Assembly: GCA_045591315.1 (NCBI GenBank)
Contig: JAZNSN010000045.1
Span: 1 to 64,000, forward strand
Length of the DNA: 64,000 nt
Direction of reading: 5' to 3'
DNA from: HGM04593 sp045591315
GTDB taxonomy: Bacteria; Bacteroidota; Bacteroidia; Bacteroidales; Bacteroidaceae
The notes below the pieces were generated by a model. That model did not search any database, was not told the DNA's origin, and saw only the letters and a list, made by a program, of their open reading frames with translations. The translations under genes were made by a program, and so were the position numbers. The number at the start of each line of letters is the position of its first letter. Position 1 is the stretch's first letter. Shown here piece after piece: positions 17,627-24,783 of the stretch.

Positions 17627-17956
17627 CGATGAGACAAAAGAGGATAATTCGAGAGAATTTTCCTCTTTTTTATTTTTGTAATTCACTGATAATCGAGCAA
17701 TTATAGAGAGGGCTTCATTCTCATCAAAGGTTCGATAATTGTCTTTTTCCTTATCCCACAAAATTCCATTGGGAAAGAGCAGATTTTGCAGTTTTTGGCA
17801 AGTTTCAAGCGAACCATCACGCCACAAACTATCTAATTTACAACACATTGCAAGTATGTCATCTACCTCGCCATCAAGGTTCGATAAATTTTTTCTGCAC
17901 TCTGCCAAACCTCGCTCTATGTTATCAAGTTTTTCTTGCAAATCCTTGTTTGTCAT
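17618..17956 (-). pseudogene. C-terminal remnant of a serine recombinase
   Basis: A 112-residue minus-strand frame. The first 50 residues form a coiled coil (LQEKLDNIERGLAECRKNL), followed by KLQNLLFPNGILWDKEKDNY, which resembles the extreme C-terminus of large serine recombinases from Bacteroidetes. The catalytic resolvase domain, recombinase domain and zinc ribbon are all absent; a stop codon lies one codon upstream of the ATG. The last codons (SSCA, stop) are read from the 3' end of tRNA-Leu, with the stop inside the acceptor stem, as expected when an element integrates there. It has a GGAAG sequence before the ATG and might still be expressed as a small protein, but a decayed integrase is the simplest reading. 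Confidence 0.6.
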
Positions 17957-18051
17957 TTCTTAAATCTTCCAGAAAAGATGGGCACAAGAAACATGGGGGA
18001 TAAAATATATAAATTAAATTACTAAAATATAAGAAGAAATTAATATTTACA

Positions 18052-19110
18052 CTAACAACCTAAAACATCTTTAATAATATCGTTTAACTGAAATTTTATA
18101 GAATCAAATTTTTGGTTAAGGTCAAGAGTCCGCACCATAATACGATTACCATTAATTATGGCATCAAATTTTGGGATTACATCTTCTGTCGTTTGAGCAT
18201 ATAGCAACATACCTGATACATTTCCACGATGTTCTTTGTCAACATTGTTTACATATGCAAAGATCTGATACAGATTATTTGAGTGCAACCTACTCTGGCC
18301 ATATTGTACTTGTGTCATCTTGCTATAATATTTCGTATCAATGACAAGTGTATGATTTTCTGCGTGTAATGTTATATCACTTTTCATTGATGGTAGCAGT
18401 TCTAAACCAATGGAATCTTCGCTATTTGATATATTCCACTTTATATAATCCGCATTAGCTTTTAAATTGGGATAATTTCGTCTGTAATAGTTTAATACAA
18501 ATTTTTCGAATAATTTATTTAGATGCTCTTCTGAAAATGTTGGCATATGTAAATCACCTGTTTCAGTTGTCATAAGCATACCATCTACAATAAAATAACA
18601 GATATTCATTAGTACACGATAACTGCGATTATTGCGTTGGAATCGAAATGCATTCCATTTTATACATCTTAAATCGACCTCATCTATATCTACGAAATAT
18701 GGTAAAAGTGAACGTAATTGTTTTCTGCGTTTATTGTTTACATCAAAACAGAAAATCAATAGTTGCATTGTACTTTTAAGAATACTATTATATAAATTAT
18801 TTACAGATAATTCATCATACTTACAATTGAGATTCTTTTTGCATTGTATAATGTTATTAATAGTACCACTAATATCAAGATGTCCTCTTAATACAGATAA
18901 CGCTTCTTGCTTTTCTACATACTCTTTATACAAACCTTGTTTTAATTGTTCTGAAATAGCACGATAGAGGATTTCTGCAAACAAGTCCATTATGTTTTCA
19001 AAATCCTCTTTGTTAACAATATCATTATAATTATTCTTCCTAAGCTCTTGAAATGCATAGGACAACATATAATAAATATTATGTATTAGTATGGTATTCT
19101 TATTCGCCAT
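18052..19110 (-). CDS. mcrC: McrC-like subunit of a type IV restriction system
   Basis: A 352-residue McrC-family protein. The N-terminal half is helical (HNIYYMLSYAFQELR; a typical McrC opening), with RGHLDISGTINN near residue 75. The C-terminal half has the PD-(D/E)xK nuclease signature: KSDITLHAE then LVIDTKYYSKM, the acidic and DTK residues expected at the active site. McrC joins McrB hexamers and cleaves DNA when McrB recognises modified cytosine or another mark. Its start overlaps the mcrB 3' end by 11 bases, so the two are translated together. Codon use is strongly AT-rich, unlike the flanking core genes. Confidence 0.9.
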   Translation of the reverse strand: MANKNTILIHNIYYMLSYAFQELRKNNYNDIVNKEDFENIMDLFAEILYRAISEQLKQGLYKEYVEKQEALSVLRGHLDISGTINNIIQCKKNLNCKYDELSVNNLYNSILKSTMQLLIFCFDVNNKRRKQLRSLLPYFVDIDEVDLRCIKWNAFRFQRNNRSYRVLMNICYFIVDGMLMTTETGDLHMPTFSEEHLNKLFEKFVLNYYRRNYPNLKANADYIKWNISNSEDSIGLELLPSMKSDITLHAENHTLVIDTKYYSKMTQVQYGQSRLHSNNLYQIFAYVNNVDKEHRGNVSGMLLYAQTTEDVIPKFDAIINGNRIMVRTLDLNQKFDSIKFQLNDIIKDVLGC

Positions 19111-20311
19111 TTATTGCTTGATTCAGTTTCTCACTCCAATTCCTTACAAGAGTTCTATTATCAAACCAATATTCATCAAGTAAAGGAATTATATCAAAGT
19201 TTACGACAGCATATAACCATTTATCAGTTACATCTTGAATCTGTTTATAACAGAGATAACTATGTCCTATCTCGAAACCAATACCTAATGAATCATCGTT
19301 GCTAATATCATTGTTAAGTTCAACTATTCGAGATACAAGATTGTCATATTTGCTATTATTTAAAACCCTTTGTTTACTTTTGAATCCATCAGTATTGAAT
19401 CCTGGTTTTATATCAAAGAAACTGAAACGACGACGTAATGCATAATCAATCATAGCAAGACTACGATCAGCAGTATTCATCATTCCAATAATATATAAAT
19501 TATCGGGAACATAAAATTCTTCACCACTATATGCTAATGTCATCTTTTCTCCTCTATAATCTTTTTCAATCAACATTAGTAGTTCGCCAAATATCTTTGA
19601 AAGATTACCTCTATTAATTTCGTCTATAATAAAGAAATATGGTTTGTTTGAATTATTCCTTGCTTGCTCACAGAAATTAAAGAACACCCCTCTTTTTAAT
19701 TCAAATCCATCCTGATTGGGTTTGTACCCCTCTATAAAATCTTCATATGAGTAACTTTGGTGAAATTGAACAAAACAGATTCTACTATCATCCTTTTCTC
19801 CTATAATAGAATATGCAAGTCTTTTTGCACTAAAAGTTTTGCCTACACCTGGAGCACCTTGCAGAATAATATTCTTTTTGTTTTCAAGTTTTGCACACAA
19901 AAAATCATAATCTTTTTCTGTCATGAAAACTTCTTTGAGAAAATCTTCTTTTCTATAATTTATAAAAATTGATTCTTTTACTAGTTTTTTATTTTCATCA
20001 AGATTAGAATATTCTTCATTTCTATATTTTGATATATTTATTTCTGAATATTCTCTTAATAACTTATTATATAAAACCTTACCAATGTCGCTTAATTTAT
20101 ATGCTCCTTTGATGTCAGAAGATTTTGTATAATAGTTATTTATATTTTGGGTTAAATAACTTGATATAGTCCTATCTGGTGTTAATCCACTAGTATTATA
20201 AAACCTTTTATCCAATATAATTCTGGCAATATCTGTTGCTTTTAATGGAATTTCAGAATCTCCTAATACTCGTATAATGGCATCATTCCATGTGTTATAA
20301 GGTGTTCTCAT
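19100..20311 (-). CDS. mcrB: McrB-like AAA+ GTPase with N-terminal winged-helix domain
   Basis: A 403-residue motor subunit. The AAA+ core has Walker A GAPGVGKT (near residue 155), Walker B FFIIDEINRG, and the McrB hallmark MMNTADRSLAMIDYALRRRF that includes the GTP-specific loop and arginine finger. The N-terminal 90 residues (YNTWNDAIIRVLGDSEIPLK, then ARIILDKRFY and RTISSYL) look like a HARE-HTH/winged-helix module, in place of the classic cytosine-flipping EcoKMcrB domain; the recognised mark may therefore differ. Upstream partner of McrC, AT-rich, inside the tRNA-Leu island. Confidence 0.92.
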   Translation of the reverse strand: MRTPYNTWNDAIIRVLGDSEIPLKATDIARIILDKRFYNTSGLTPDRTISSYLTQNINNYYTKSSDIKGAYKLSDIGKVLYNKLLREYSEINISKYRNEEYSNLDENKKLVKESIFINYRKEDFLKEVFMTEKDYDFLCAKLENKKNIILQGAPGVGKTFSAKRLAYSIIGEKDDSRICFVQFHQSYSYEDFIEGYKPNQDGFELKRGVFFNFCEQARNNSNKPYFFIIDEINRGNLSKIFGELLMLIEKDYRGEKMTLAYSGEEFYVPDNLYIIGMMNTADRSLAMIDYALRRRFSFFDIKPGFNTDGFKSKQRVLNNSKYDNLVSRIVELNNDISNDDSLGIGFEIGHSYLCYKQIQDVTDKWLYAVVNFDIIPLLDEYWFDNRTLVRNWSEKLNQAINGE

Positions 20312-20345
20312 AGATATTTATTAAATCTGTTAATACAGTGTATTG

Positions 20346-20353
20346 CAAATATA
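20346..20353 (-). promoter_or_regulatory. -7 box for mcrBC
   Basis: On the minus strand reads TATATTTG, 35 bases before the mcrB ATG. Confidence 0.55.
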
Positions 20354-20767
20354 TCAATAAATCAGTTATAATAGTTAAATTGATAAATAATTTTGTTTTA
20401 ACACACGATTGCACCAACTCCGCCTGTGGCAAGCATTTATGTTAAATATCTATTTTATTTCATTATCAAATTAAGAATAAGGGATAATCAATTTTGTAGT
20501 CAACGAATATAAGGATAGGGGTTACATACATAAAAACGCCCCACGAGGGGACTCCAAGGCTTAACACAAGACAAATTGGCAGACATTATAAACCTACGAC
20601 ATTCTTTTGGGCATACTATAAATTACGGTACACTTTTTGCTCTTAAAGCAATAGTGCCTCGGCATCCGTTTTGCTCAAAATCCAATTCATGGATACAACG
20701 GCAGTTTTCAACTTATCTTTCTGACAAACAAGATGGCGGAGTTCATTCCGTATAAAAGGAAGTAAAC
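20354..20767. other. AT-rich intergenic region without a recognised gene
   Basis: About 410 bases lying upstream of mcrB (leftward) and of the small ORF (rightward). It contains the palindromic string CCCCACGAGGGG (20539-20550), found again at 22364-22375, and the 11-mer GCATCCGTTTT (20662-20672), whose inverse lies at 20933-20943. No frame longer than about 40 codons with a credible start was seen. Confidence 0.5.
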
Positions 20768-20923
20768 ATGTTTAACTCTAATATTGTTGATATGGGAATC
20801 AAACCAGGTCCAAAAAGAATAGCTGTTTCTACAGGAAAACCTGACCGTCGTCAAAGAGACAACAAGCAAACTCCAGGAAATACCCCTTCTTTGAAACCTC
20901 ATATACATAAGAAAGGGGATTGA
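20768..20923 (+). CDS. Small basic protein, 51 residues
   Basis: ATG 20768 is preceded at good spacing by AAAGGAAG, the best Shine-Dalgarno in the island. The frame encodes a 51-residue, strongly basic, unstructured-looking peptide (IKPGPKRIAVSTGKPDRRQR, then SLKPHIHKKGD) rich in Lys, Arg, Pro and Gly without hydrophobic segments, so it is cytoplasmic and may bind nucleic acid. It stands between mcrBC and the antitoxin pair and is followed by a hairpin. I do not recognise a family. It could be a small regulator or accessory factor of the island, or a chance frame; the ribosome site favours a gene. Confidence 0.5.
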   Translation: MFNSNIVDMGIKPGPKRIAVSTGKPDRRQRDNKQTPGNTPSLKPHIHKKGD

Positions 20924-20932
20924 CTACATAAA

Positions 20933-20960
20933 AAAACGGATGCACATATCAGACATCCGT
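20933..20960. terminator. Hairpin after the small ORF
   Basis: ACGGATG (20936-20942) pairs with CATCCGT (20954-20960). The run of A's on the left makes it a terminator for minus-strand transcripts; on the plus strand it is only a stem. Confidence 0.45.
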
Positions 20961-20986
20961 GGAGTTAAGTTAAATATTCTTACTTC

Positions 20987-21060
20987 AACCTTGCTGTAAC
21001 AAGGTTATAAGTCTTTTAAATGTCACCGCTAGTTTGGCACTGCTACGGTGACTTTATTAT
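20987..21060 (+). other. Two adjacent hairpins, possible small RNA 3' end
   Basis: AACCTTG (20987-20993) pairs with CAAGGTT (21000-21006); then GTCACCG-C-TAG (21022-21032) pairs with CTACGGTGAC (21043-21052), a 10-bp stem with one bulged C, followed by TTTATTATA. Such a pair of stems ending at a T-rich tract could be the end of the small ORF transcript or an independent small RNA. Confidence 0.45.
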
Positions 21061-21252
21061 AACGACTGCATCTCAATTTTATTATTGAGATTAGAATAAT
21101 TTCTGCAAATATAAATGCTAATCTAGCACAAAAGGTAGCTATTTTAGAATTTAAGGCATCCAGAACAAATGTTTAATAAAATCGCCAAACAATAGAACAA
21201 CATCATAACTTATAGATATTTAGCAACCTAAATCCATCTTTTTAACCCTATT

Positions 21253-21286
21253 TTTGTTGATAATATTGGTAAAGTTCATATATTTG
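21253..21286 (+). promoter_or_regulatory. Promoter of the Panacea antitoxin pair
   Basis: TTTG (21253-21256), 22-base spacer, TATATTTG (21279-21286), 19 bases before the ATG. The 200 bases before it (21061-21252) show no gene. Confidence 0.6.
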
Positions 21287-21305
21287 CAAATAAATTCCAT
21301 TCACT

Positions 21306-21878
21306 ATGGCACGCATTAAATTAACTACAGATGAAATCTTGAAACTTAAAGCAGTTGTTTTATATGTAATCAAGAAATGCCAGTCTATAGATTATTTCCA
21401 TCTTTTCAAGATTATTTATTTTGCAGATAGAGAACATTATGCCACTTATGGCAGACGAATCATCTGCGACACTTTTTGTGCTCTACCCAAGGGACCTGTT
21501 CCGTCTTTTTTATATGATGCCATCAAGGTTTTATTAAACGAAGATAAAACAAGCAAAGACCTCAATATCATATCAAATGCGCTTTCTGCAAACGACAGCG
21601 TTTATAAATTTATTTTAAGCGCAAAAGAAGACCCTGATATGGATGAACTTTCATTGTCAGATATAAAAGTACTCGACAAGTCCATTGAGGAAAATTTACA
21701 ACTCTCAATAGATGTTTTATCAGAAAAGTCACATGATTTAGCATGGAGAGAAGCTTGGAATAAATCCCAAAATTCTCCAATGAAACCTATTTTAATGGCA
21801 CAAGCTGGTGGCGCATCAGATGCTACCCTTGAGTACATTTTGGAGAACGAGCTTTTTGATAAAATTGTAGAGGCGTAA
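21306..21878 (+). CDS. panA: Panacea (DUF4065/SocA-like) antitoxin
   Basis: A 190-residue protein whose first 90 residues show the Panacea domain: helices LKLKAVVLYVIKKC, then FHLFKIIYFADREHYATYGR and ALPKGPVPSFLYDAIKVLL, the family's LLYLADREH...YG...PVPS pattern. Panacea domains are established as promiscuous antitoxins that neutralise many unrelated toxins, and in phage-linked pairs they sit directly beside the toxin. Here the stop is 3 bases before a 155-residue gene. The C-terminal 100 residues (DELSLSDIKVLDKSIEENL) would confer partner specificity. Low GC and location in the island support a mobile, defence-linked pair. The role is inferred from domain and order. Confidence 0.8.
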   Translation: MARIKLTTDEILKLKAVVLYVIKKCQSIDYFHLFKIIYFADREHYATYGRRIICDTFCALPKGPVPSFLYDAIKVLLNEDKTSKDLNIISNALSANDSVYKFILSAKEDPDMDELSLSDIKVLDKSIEENLQLSIDVLSEKSHDLAWREAWNKSQNSPMKPILMAQAGGASDATLEYILENELFDKIVEA

Positions 21879-21881
21879 AGT

Positions 21882-22349
21882 ATGGCGATACTAGGGGATA
21901 TTATATCCAATAATTCAAAGCAAAATCTTCTTTCCAATATTCAAAGAGGGGATGTTATAAGAATAAACATGACACTTGAAGAAGGTGTTAAACCCAAAAA
22001 TAATGGCGAAGAAAGTCGTAATAAATATTTTATAGTTCTTGGCAAAACCGAAGACGGGAAATTTATTGGCTTTGTTTTAATAAACTCTAATATTAATCCA
22101 CACCTATCAAGTGAATTAAAAGACTTACATTACCCATTGCATTTCTCAAAATACTCATTCCTAGAAAAAAATAGATTTGTCGATTGTGGTCAACTCAAAG
22201 AAATCACATTAGAAAACTTCTCTGACAGATATAAATGCCAATCATTTGGCAAGATTGACGAGGAAGACCTTCAACATATAACACAAGCTGTAATTTCATC
22301 ACCAATTGAAACGCCAAAGCACCTAAAAAAATTCGGTCTTATAGAATAA
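21882..22349 (+). CDS. Putative toxin of the Panacea pair
   Basis: A 155-residue soluble protein starting 3 bases after the antitoxin stop. The segment IQRGDVIRINMTLEEG then NKYFIVLGKTEDGKFIGFVL has the alternation of a small SH3-like barrel, as in PemK/MazF/Kid endoribonucleases (RGDIV...P.LV), but the similarity is weak and the remaining part (DLHYPLHFSKYSFLEKNRFV) is not typical. It could be a translation inhibitor or another PanT-type effector. No membrane segment is present, unlike several known PanT toxins. Family not securely recognised; toxin status rests on context. Confidence 0.5.
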   Translation: MAILGDIISNNSKQNLLSNIQRGDVIRINMTLEEGVKPKNNGEESRNKYFIVLGKTEDGKFIGFVLINSNINPHLSSELKDLHYPLHFSKYSFLEKNRFVDCGQLKEITLENFSDRYKCQSFGKIDEEDLQHITQAVISSPIETPKHLKKFGLIE

Positions 22350-22353
22350 CTCT

Positions 22354-22387
22354 TTGCACAACACCCCACGAGGGGGTGTAAGTGCAA
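22354..22387 (+). terminator. Terminator of the Panacea pair
   Basis: Inner stem ACACCCC/GGGGTGT (22361-22367, 22373-22379) extends through TTGCAC/GTGCAA (22354-22359, 22382-22387), then TTTG. Contains the island's repeated CCCCACGAGGGG core. Confidence 0.7.
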
Positions 22388-22391
22388 TTTG

Positions 22392-22511
22392 CTATTTGAT
22401 ACCATTACCAACCTTGTCGAAAGTCACCATACCATATCCCTCTGCTCTCAAATAATGAACGAAATCTACCACCTTTAGAAAGTCTCGTTTAAAGTTGGCT
22501 GTGCCGACAGA
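22392..22511 (-). pseudogene. 39-codon relic of a coding sequence
   Basis: The minus strand reads 39 sense codons between two stops without any start at its beginning. The translation contains ANFKRDFLKVVDFVHYLRAE and then GYGMVTFDKVGNGIK before TAG, which looks like a real protein C-terminus (ordered helix then strand) rather than random sequence. I do not recognise the parent family. It probably marks debris at the right edge of the island. Confidence 0.35.
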
Positions 22512-22553
22512 TTATCACCATTGGCCTTGCCGTTCTTCCTTTTTTGTCTTTAT

Positions 22554-22717
22554 CTTTGAGGTAAACCTCGAATATAGACTGCACTCGCTGTGAAATATCA
22601 AAGCAAGCTTTGCTAATCTCGCTCGTTTGTCGCTACTTTGAGGTAAACCTCGAATATAGACTGCACTCGCTGTGAAATATCAAAGCAAGCTTTGCTAATC
22701 TCGCTCGTTTGTCGCTA
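22554..22717. repeat. 82-base tandem duplication carrying promoter and palindromes
   Basis: Two head-to-tail copies (22554-22635, 22636-22717) appear identical, and the next bases begin a third (CTTTG). Each contains the perfect palindrome GAGGTAAACCTC just after a CTTTG promoter box and a second inverted repeat CAAAGC-AA-GCTTTG. The array ends at the promoter of the NUDIX gene. Confidence 0.93.
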
Positions 22718-22723
22718 TCTTTG
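22691..22723 (+). promoter_or_regulatory. Promoter of NUDIX gene
   Basis: TTTG (22691-22694), 21-base spacer, TATCTTTG (22716-22723), 24 bases before the ATG. Similar boxes exist at each repeat junction (TATCTTTG at 22551-22558). Confidence 0.75.
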
Positions 22724-22747
22724 CAGTAGCAAAACAGCCATATAACA

Positions 22748-23287
22748 ATGAAAAAGGATAACAGCACTGAGATTTTCCCTATTGTGGATAAGGAGGGCAA
22801 CACCATCGGCTCCGCTACACGCGGTGAATGCCACAACGGCAGCAAGCTGCTGCATCCTGTAGTGCATCTTCATCTGTTCGACAAAATGGGAAGGCTATAT
22901 CTGCAGCGGAGGCCGCTTTGGAAAGAGATTCAGCCCGGCAAGTGGGACACTGCCGTAGGCGGACATGTCGATTATGGAGAGGATATTGAGACTGCCTTGA
23001 TGCGCGAGGCACGCGAAGAGATTGGTATAAAGGATTTCGAGCCGCAGTTCCTGATGAGATACCTCTTTGAGAGCGAACGCGAAAAGGAACTTGTATATGT
23101 ATATTCCACCGTTCACGACGGAGAGATAAAGCCAAGCGACGAGCTTGACGGCGGAAGGTTCTGGAGCATCAGAGAGATTGAGGATGCCAAAGGAGAAGAG
23201 GTGCTTACACCAAACTTTGAACTGGAGTTCGGTATGTTGATGCGACTTCCAGGATTCCCCCCTGCATCAAATGACAAAAAATACTAA
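22748..23287 (+). CDS. NUDIX hydrolase
   Basis: A 179-residue soluble protein. The Nudix box is intact: GGHVDYGED, then REAREEIGI (residues about 74-96), providing the Mg-binding glutamates. The flanks (PIVDKEGNTIGSATRGECH, LHPVVHLHLFDKMGRLYLQR, FWSIREIED) match the IPP-isomerase-like/YfcD branch of NUDIX proteins, whose substrates are nucleotide-sugar or isoprenoid diphosphates. The exact substrate is not evident. It marks the return to GC-richer coding after the island and is read from the duplicated promoter. Confidence 0.88.
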   Translation: MKKDNSTEIFPIVDKEGNTIGSATRGECHNGSKLLHPVVHLHLFDKMGRLYLQRRPLWKEIQPGKWDTAVGGHVDYGEDIETALMREAREEIGIKDFEPQFLMRYLFESEREKELVYVYSTVHDGEIKPSDELDGGRFWSIREIEDAKGEEVLTPNFELEFGMLMRLPGFPPASNDKKY

Positions 23288-23301
23288 AAAAGAACAATGG
23301 C

Positions 23302-23332
23302 TCTGCAAACTTTGATTTTATGTTTATCTTTG
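23302..23332 (+). promoter_or_regulatory. Promoter of M23 peptidase gene
   Basis: TCTG (23302-23305; one mismatch from TTTG), 19-base spacer, TATCTTTG (23325-23332). Confidence 0.55.
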
Positions 23333-23404
23333 CAATTCGCTTCGGGAATGTAAGCAACATTCCGGTATCCCACAAGACACAAATTGCAGAATTCACATAC
23401 AGAG

Positions 23405-24712
23405 ATGAAAAACAGTAAAATAACAAGAATTGCAATTATAGCTGTTGCAGTAATTGCGGTATTAGGCATATCATTCTTTTTCGTAACAGCCAACGACAAT
23501 GAAAACACCGGCAACGAAGTTGCAGAGACCGACAGCATATTGCCGACAGAGCCGATAATGAAATATGGCCTGCCAATAGAGGATTTCATAGTTACATACG
23601 ACACATTGCAAAGAGGAGAGACACTCGCTGAGGTCCTTTACGGATTCGGTTTTACGGCAAAGCAGGTCTTTGAGCTCACGCAGTGCCCCGATTCCATTTT
23701 CGATGCCCGACGATTGCGCCCCGGACAGGCATGCATTCTGCTTAGCGACAAGGACAGCAGTGCGCATTACTTTATATACGAGGAAAGCCCTAAGGCATAC
23801 ATCACCTTTGACTTGAAAGAGAGCTATCGCGCTGCAAAAGAATTGAAGCCTGTCGAATGGCGCGAGGGGGAGGTGGCCGGCCGAGTGAACAATTCACTAT
23901 GGGTGGCCATGGAAGAGAGCAATGTCTCACCGCAACTTGCAGTAATAATGTCACATATTTTCGGCTGGTCGGTTGACTTTTTCGGCATTCAGAAAGGAGA
24001 CGAGTTCCGCCTTATATACAGCCGCGAGTACGTGGAAGAGACGCCTCTTAACAACTACCGGATTCTAGCAGCTTCGTTTACGACAAATGACACGACGATA
24101 TATGCGATACCGTTCACTCAGGACAATGAAGAGTTGTTCTACAACTCCAATGGAAATAGCCTCGAAGGAGCTTTCCTGAAGGCTCCGCTCGACTACTACC
24201 GCATATCCTCAAAATTCTCGAACAGCAGATTTCACCCGGTTCTCAAACGCTATCGCCCGCACCATGGAGTTGACTATGCAGCCCCTGTAGGTACACCGGT
24301 TTATGCCATAGGAAGCGGAAAGGTGATAAAGAAAGCATACCAGGGCAATGGTGCCGGCTATTATGTAAAGATACGCCACAACAGCACATACGTAACTACG
24401 TACATGCACCTCTCACGCTTTGCGAAGGGACTGAAGGAAGGTGACTTCGTAAAACAGAAGCAGGTTATTGGATATGTAGGTTCTACAGGTGTTTCTACAG
24501 GCCCTCACCTCGATTTCCGCGTACATGAGAATGGCAAGCCAATAAATCCGCTGACAATAAAGTCTCAGCCTAAGAAGCCTATAAGCCAAGAAAACAAGGC
24601 GGCATTCTCTATTGTCTGTGACTCTTTAGTAACGAGATTGACTGCAATTCCTATGGCTAATGCAAACAATGAAGCCGTAAACGAAATAGAGACGACCGCT
24701 GTCATAGAATAA
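23405..24712 (+). CDS. M23-family (LytM) murein peptidase
   Basis: A 435-residue cell-envelope peptidase. One N-terminal membrane helix (residues about 5-25) is followed by a LysM/OapA-like region (TYDTLQRGETLAEVL near 60) and the LytM domain (about 285-390): HHGVDYAAPVGTPVYA carries the zinc His and Asp, and TGPHLDFRV replaces the usual HLH motif with HLD. The Asp could still bind zinc; several Bacteroidetes relatives diverge at this site, so loss of activity should not be assumed. It would cut peptide cross-links during growth or act as a regulator of an amidase. Start ATG 23405 was preferred to an upstream TTG. Confidence 0.88.
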   Translation: MKNSKITRIAIIAVAVIAVLGISFFFVTANDNENTGNEVAETDSILPTEPIMKYGLPIEDFIVTYDTLQRGETLAEVLYGFGFTAKQVFELTQCPDSIFDARRLRPGQACILLSDKDSSAHYFIYEESPKAYITFDLKESYRAAKELKPVEWREGEVAGRVNNSLWVAMEESNVSPQLAVIMSHIFGWSVDFFGIQKGDEFRLIYSREYVEETPLNNYRILAASFTTNDTTIYAIPFTQDNEELFYNSNGNSLEGAFLKAPLDYYRISSKFSNSRFHPVLKRYRPHHGVDYAAPVGTPVYAIGSGKVIKKAYQGNGAGYYVKIRHNSTYVTTYMHLSRFAKGLKEGDFVKQKQVIGYVGSTGVSTGPHLDFRVHENGKPINPLTIKSQPKKPISQENKAAFSIVCDSLVTRLTAIPMANANNEAVNEIETTAVIE

Positions 24713-24732
24713 CAATATACTATATTCATAGC

Positions 24733-24764
24733 AATGAGGGCTCGGCAATCGCCGAGCCCTCATT
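24733..24764. terminator. Bidirectional terminator
   Basis: A perfect 14-bp stem (24733-24746 with 24751-24764), loop AATC, between the convergent peptidase and beta-galactosidase genes. Confidence 0.88.
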
Positions 24765-24783
24765 ACATAATATCATTGATATA

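Noticed and set aside
20662..20943. Miniature inverted-repeat transposon around the small ORF
   Set aside because: The 11-bp inverted ends (GCATCCGTTTT) exist, but there is no target-site duplication and the right one is part of a local hairpin.
22554..22717. CRISPR array
   Set aside because: The two copies are directly adjacent with no unique spacers, and there is no cas gene.
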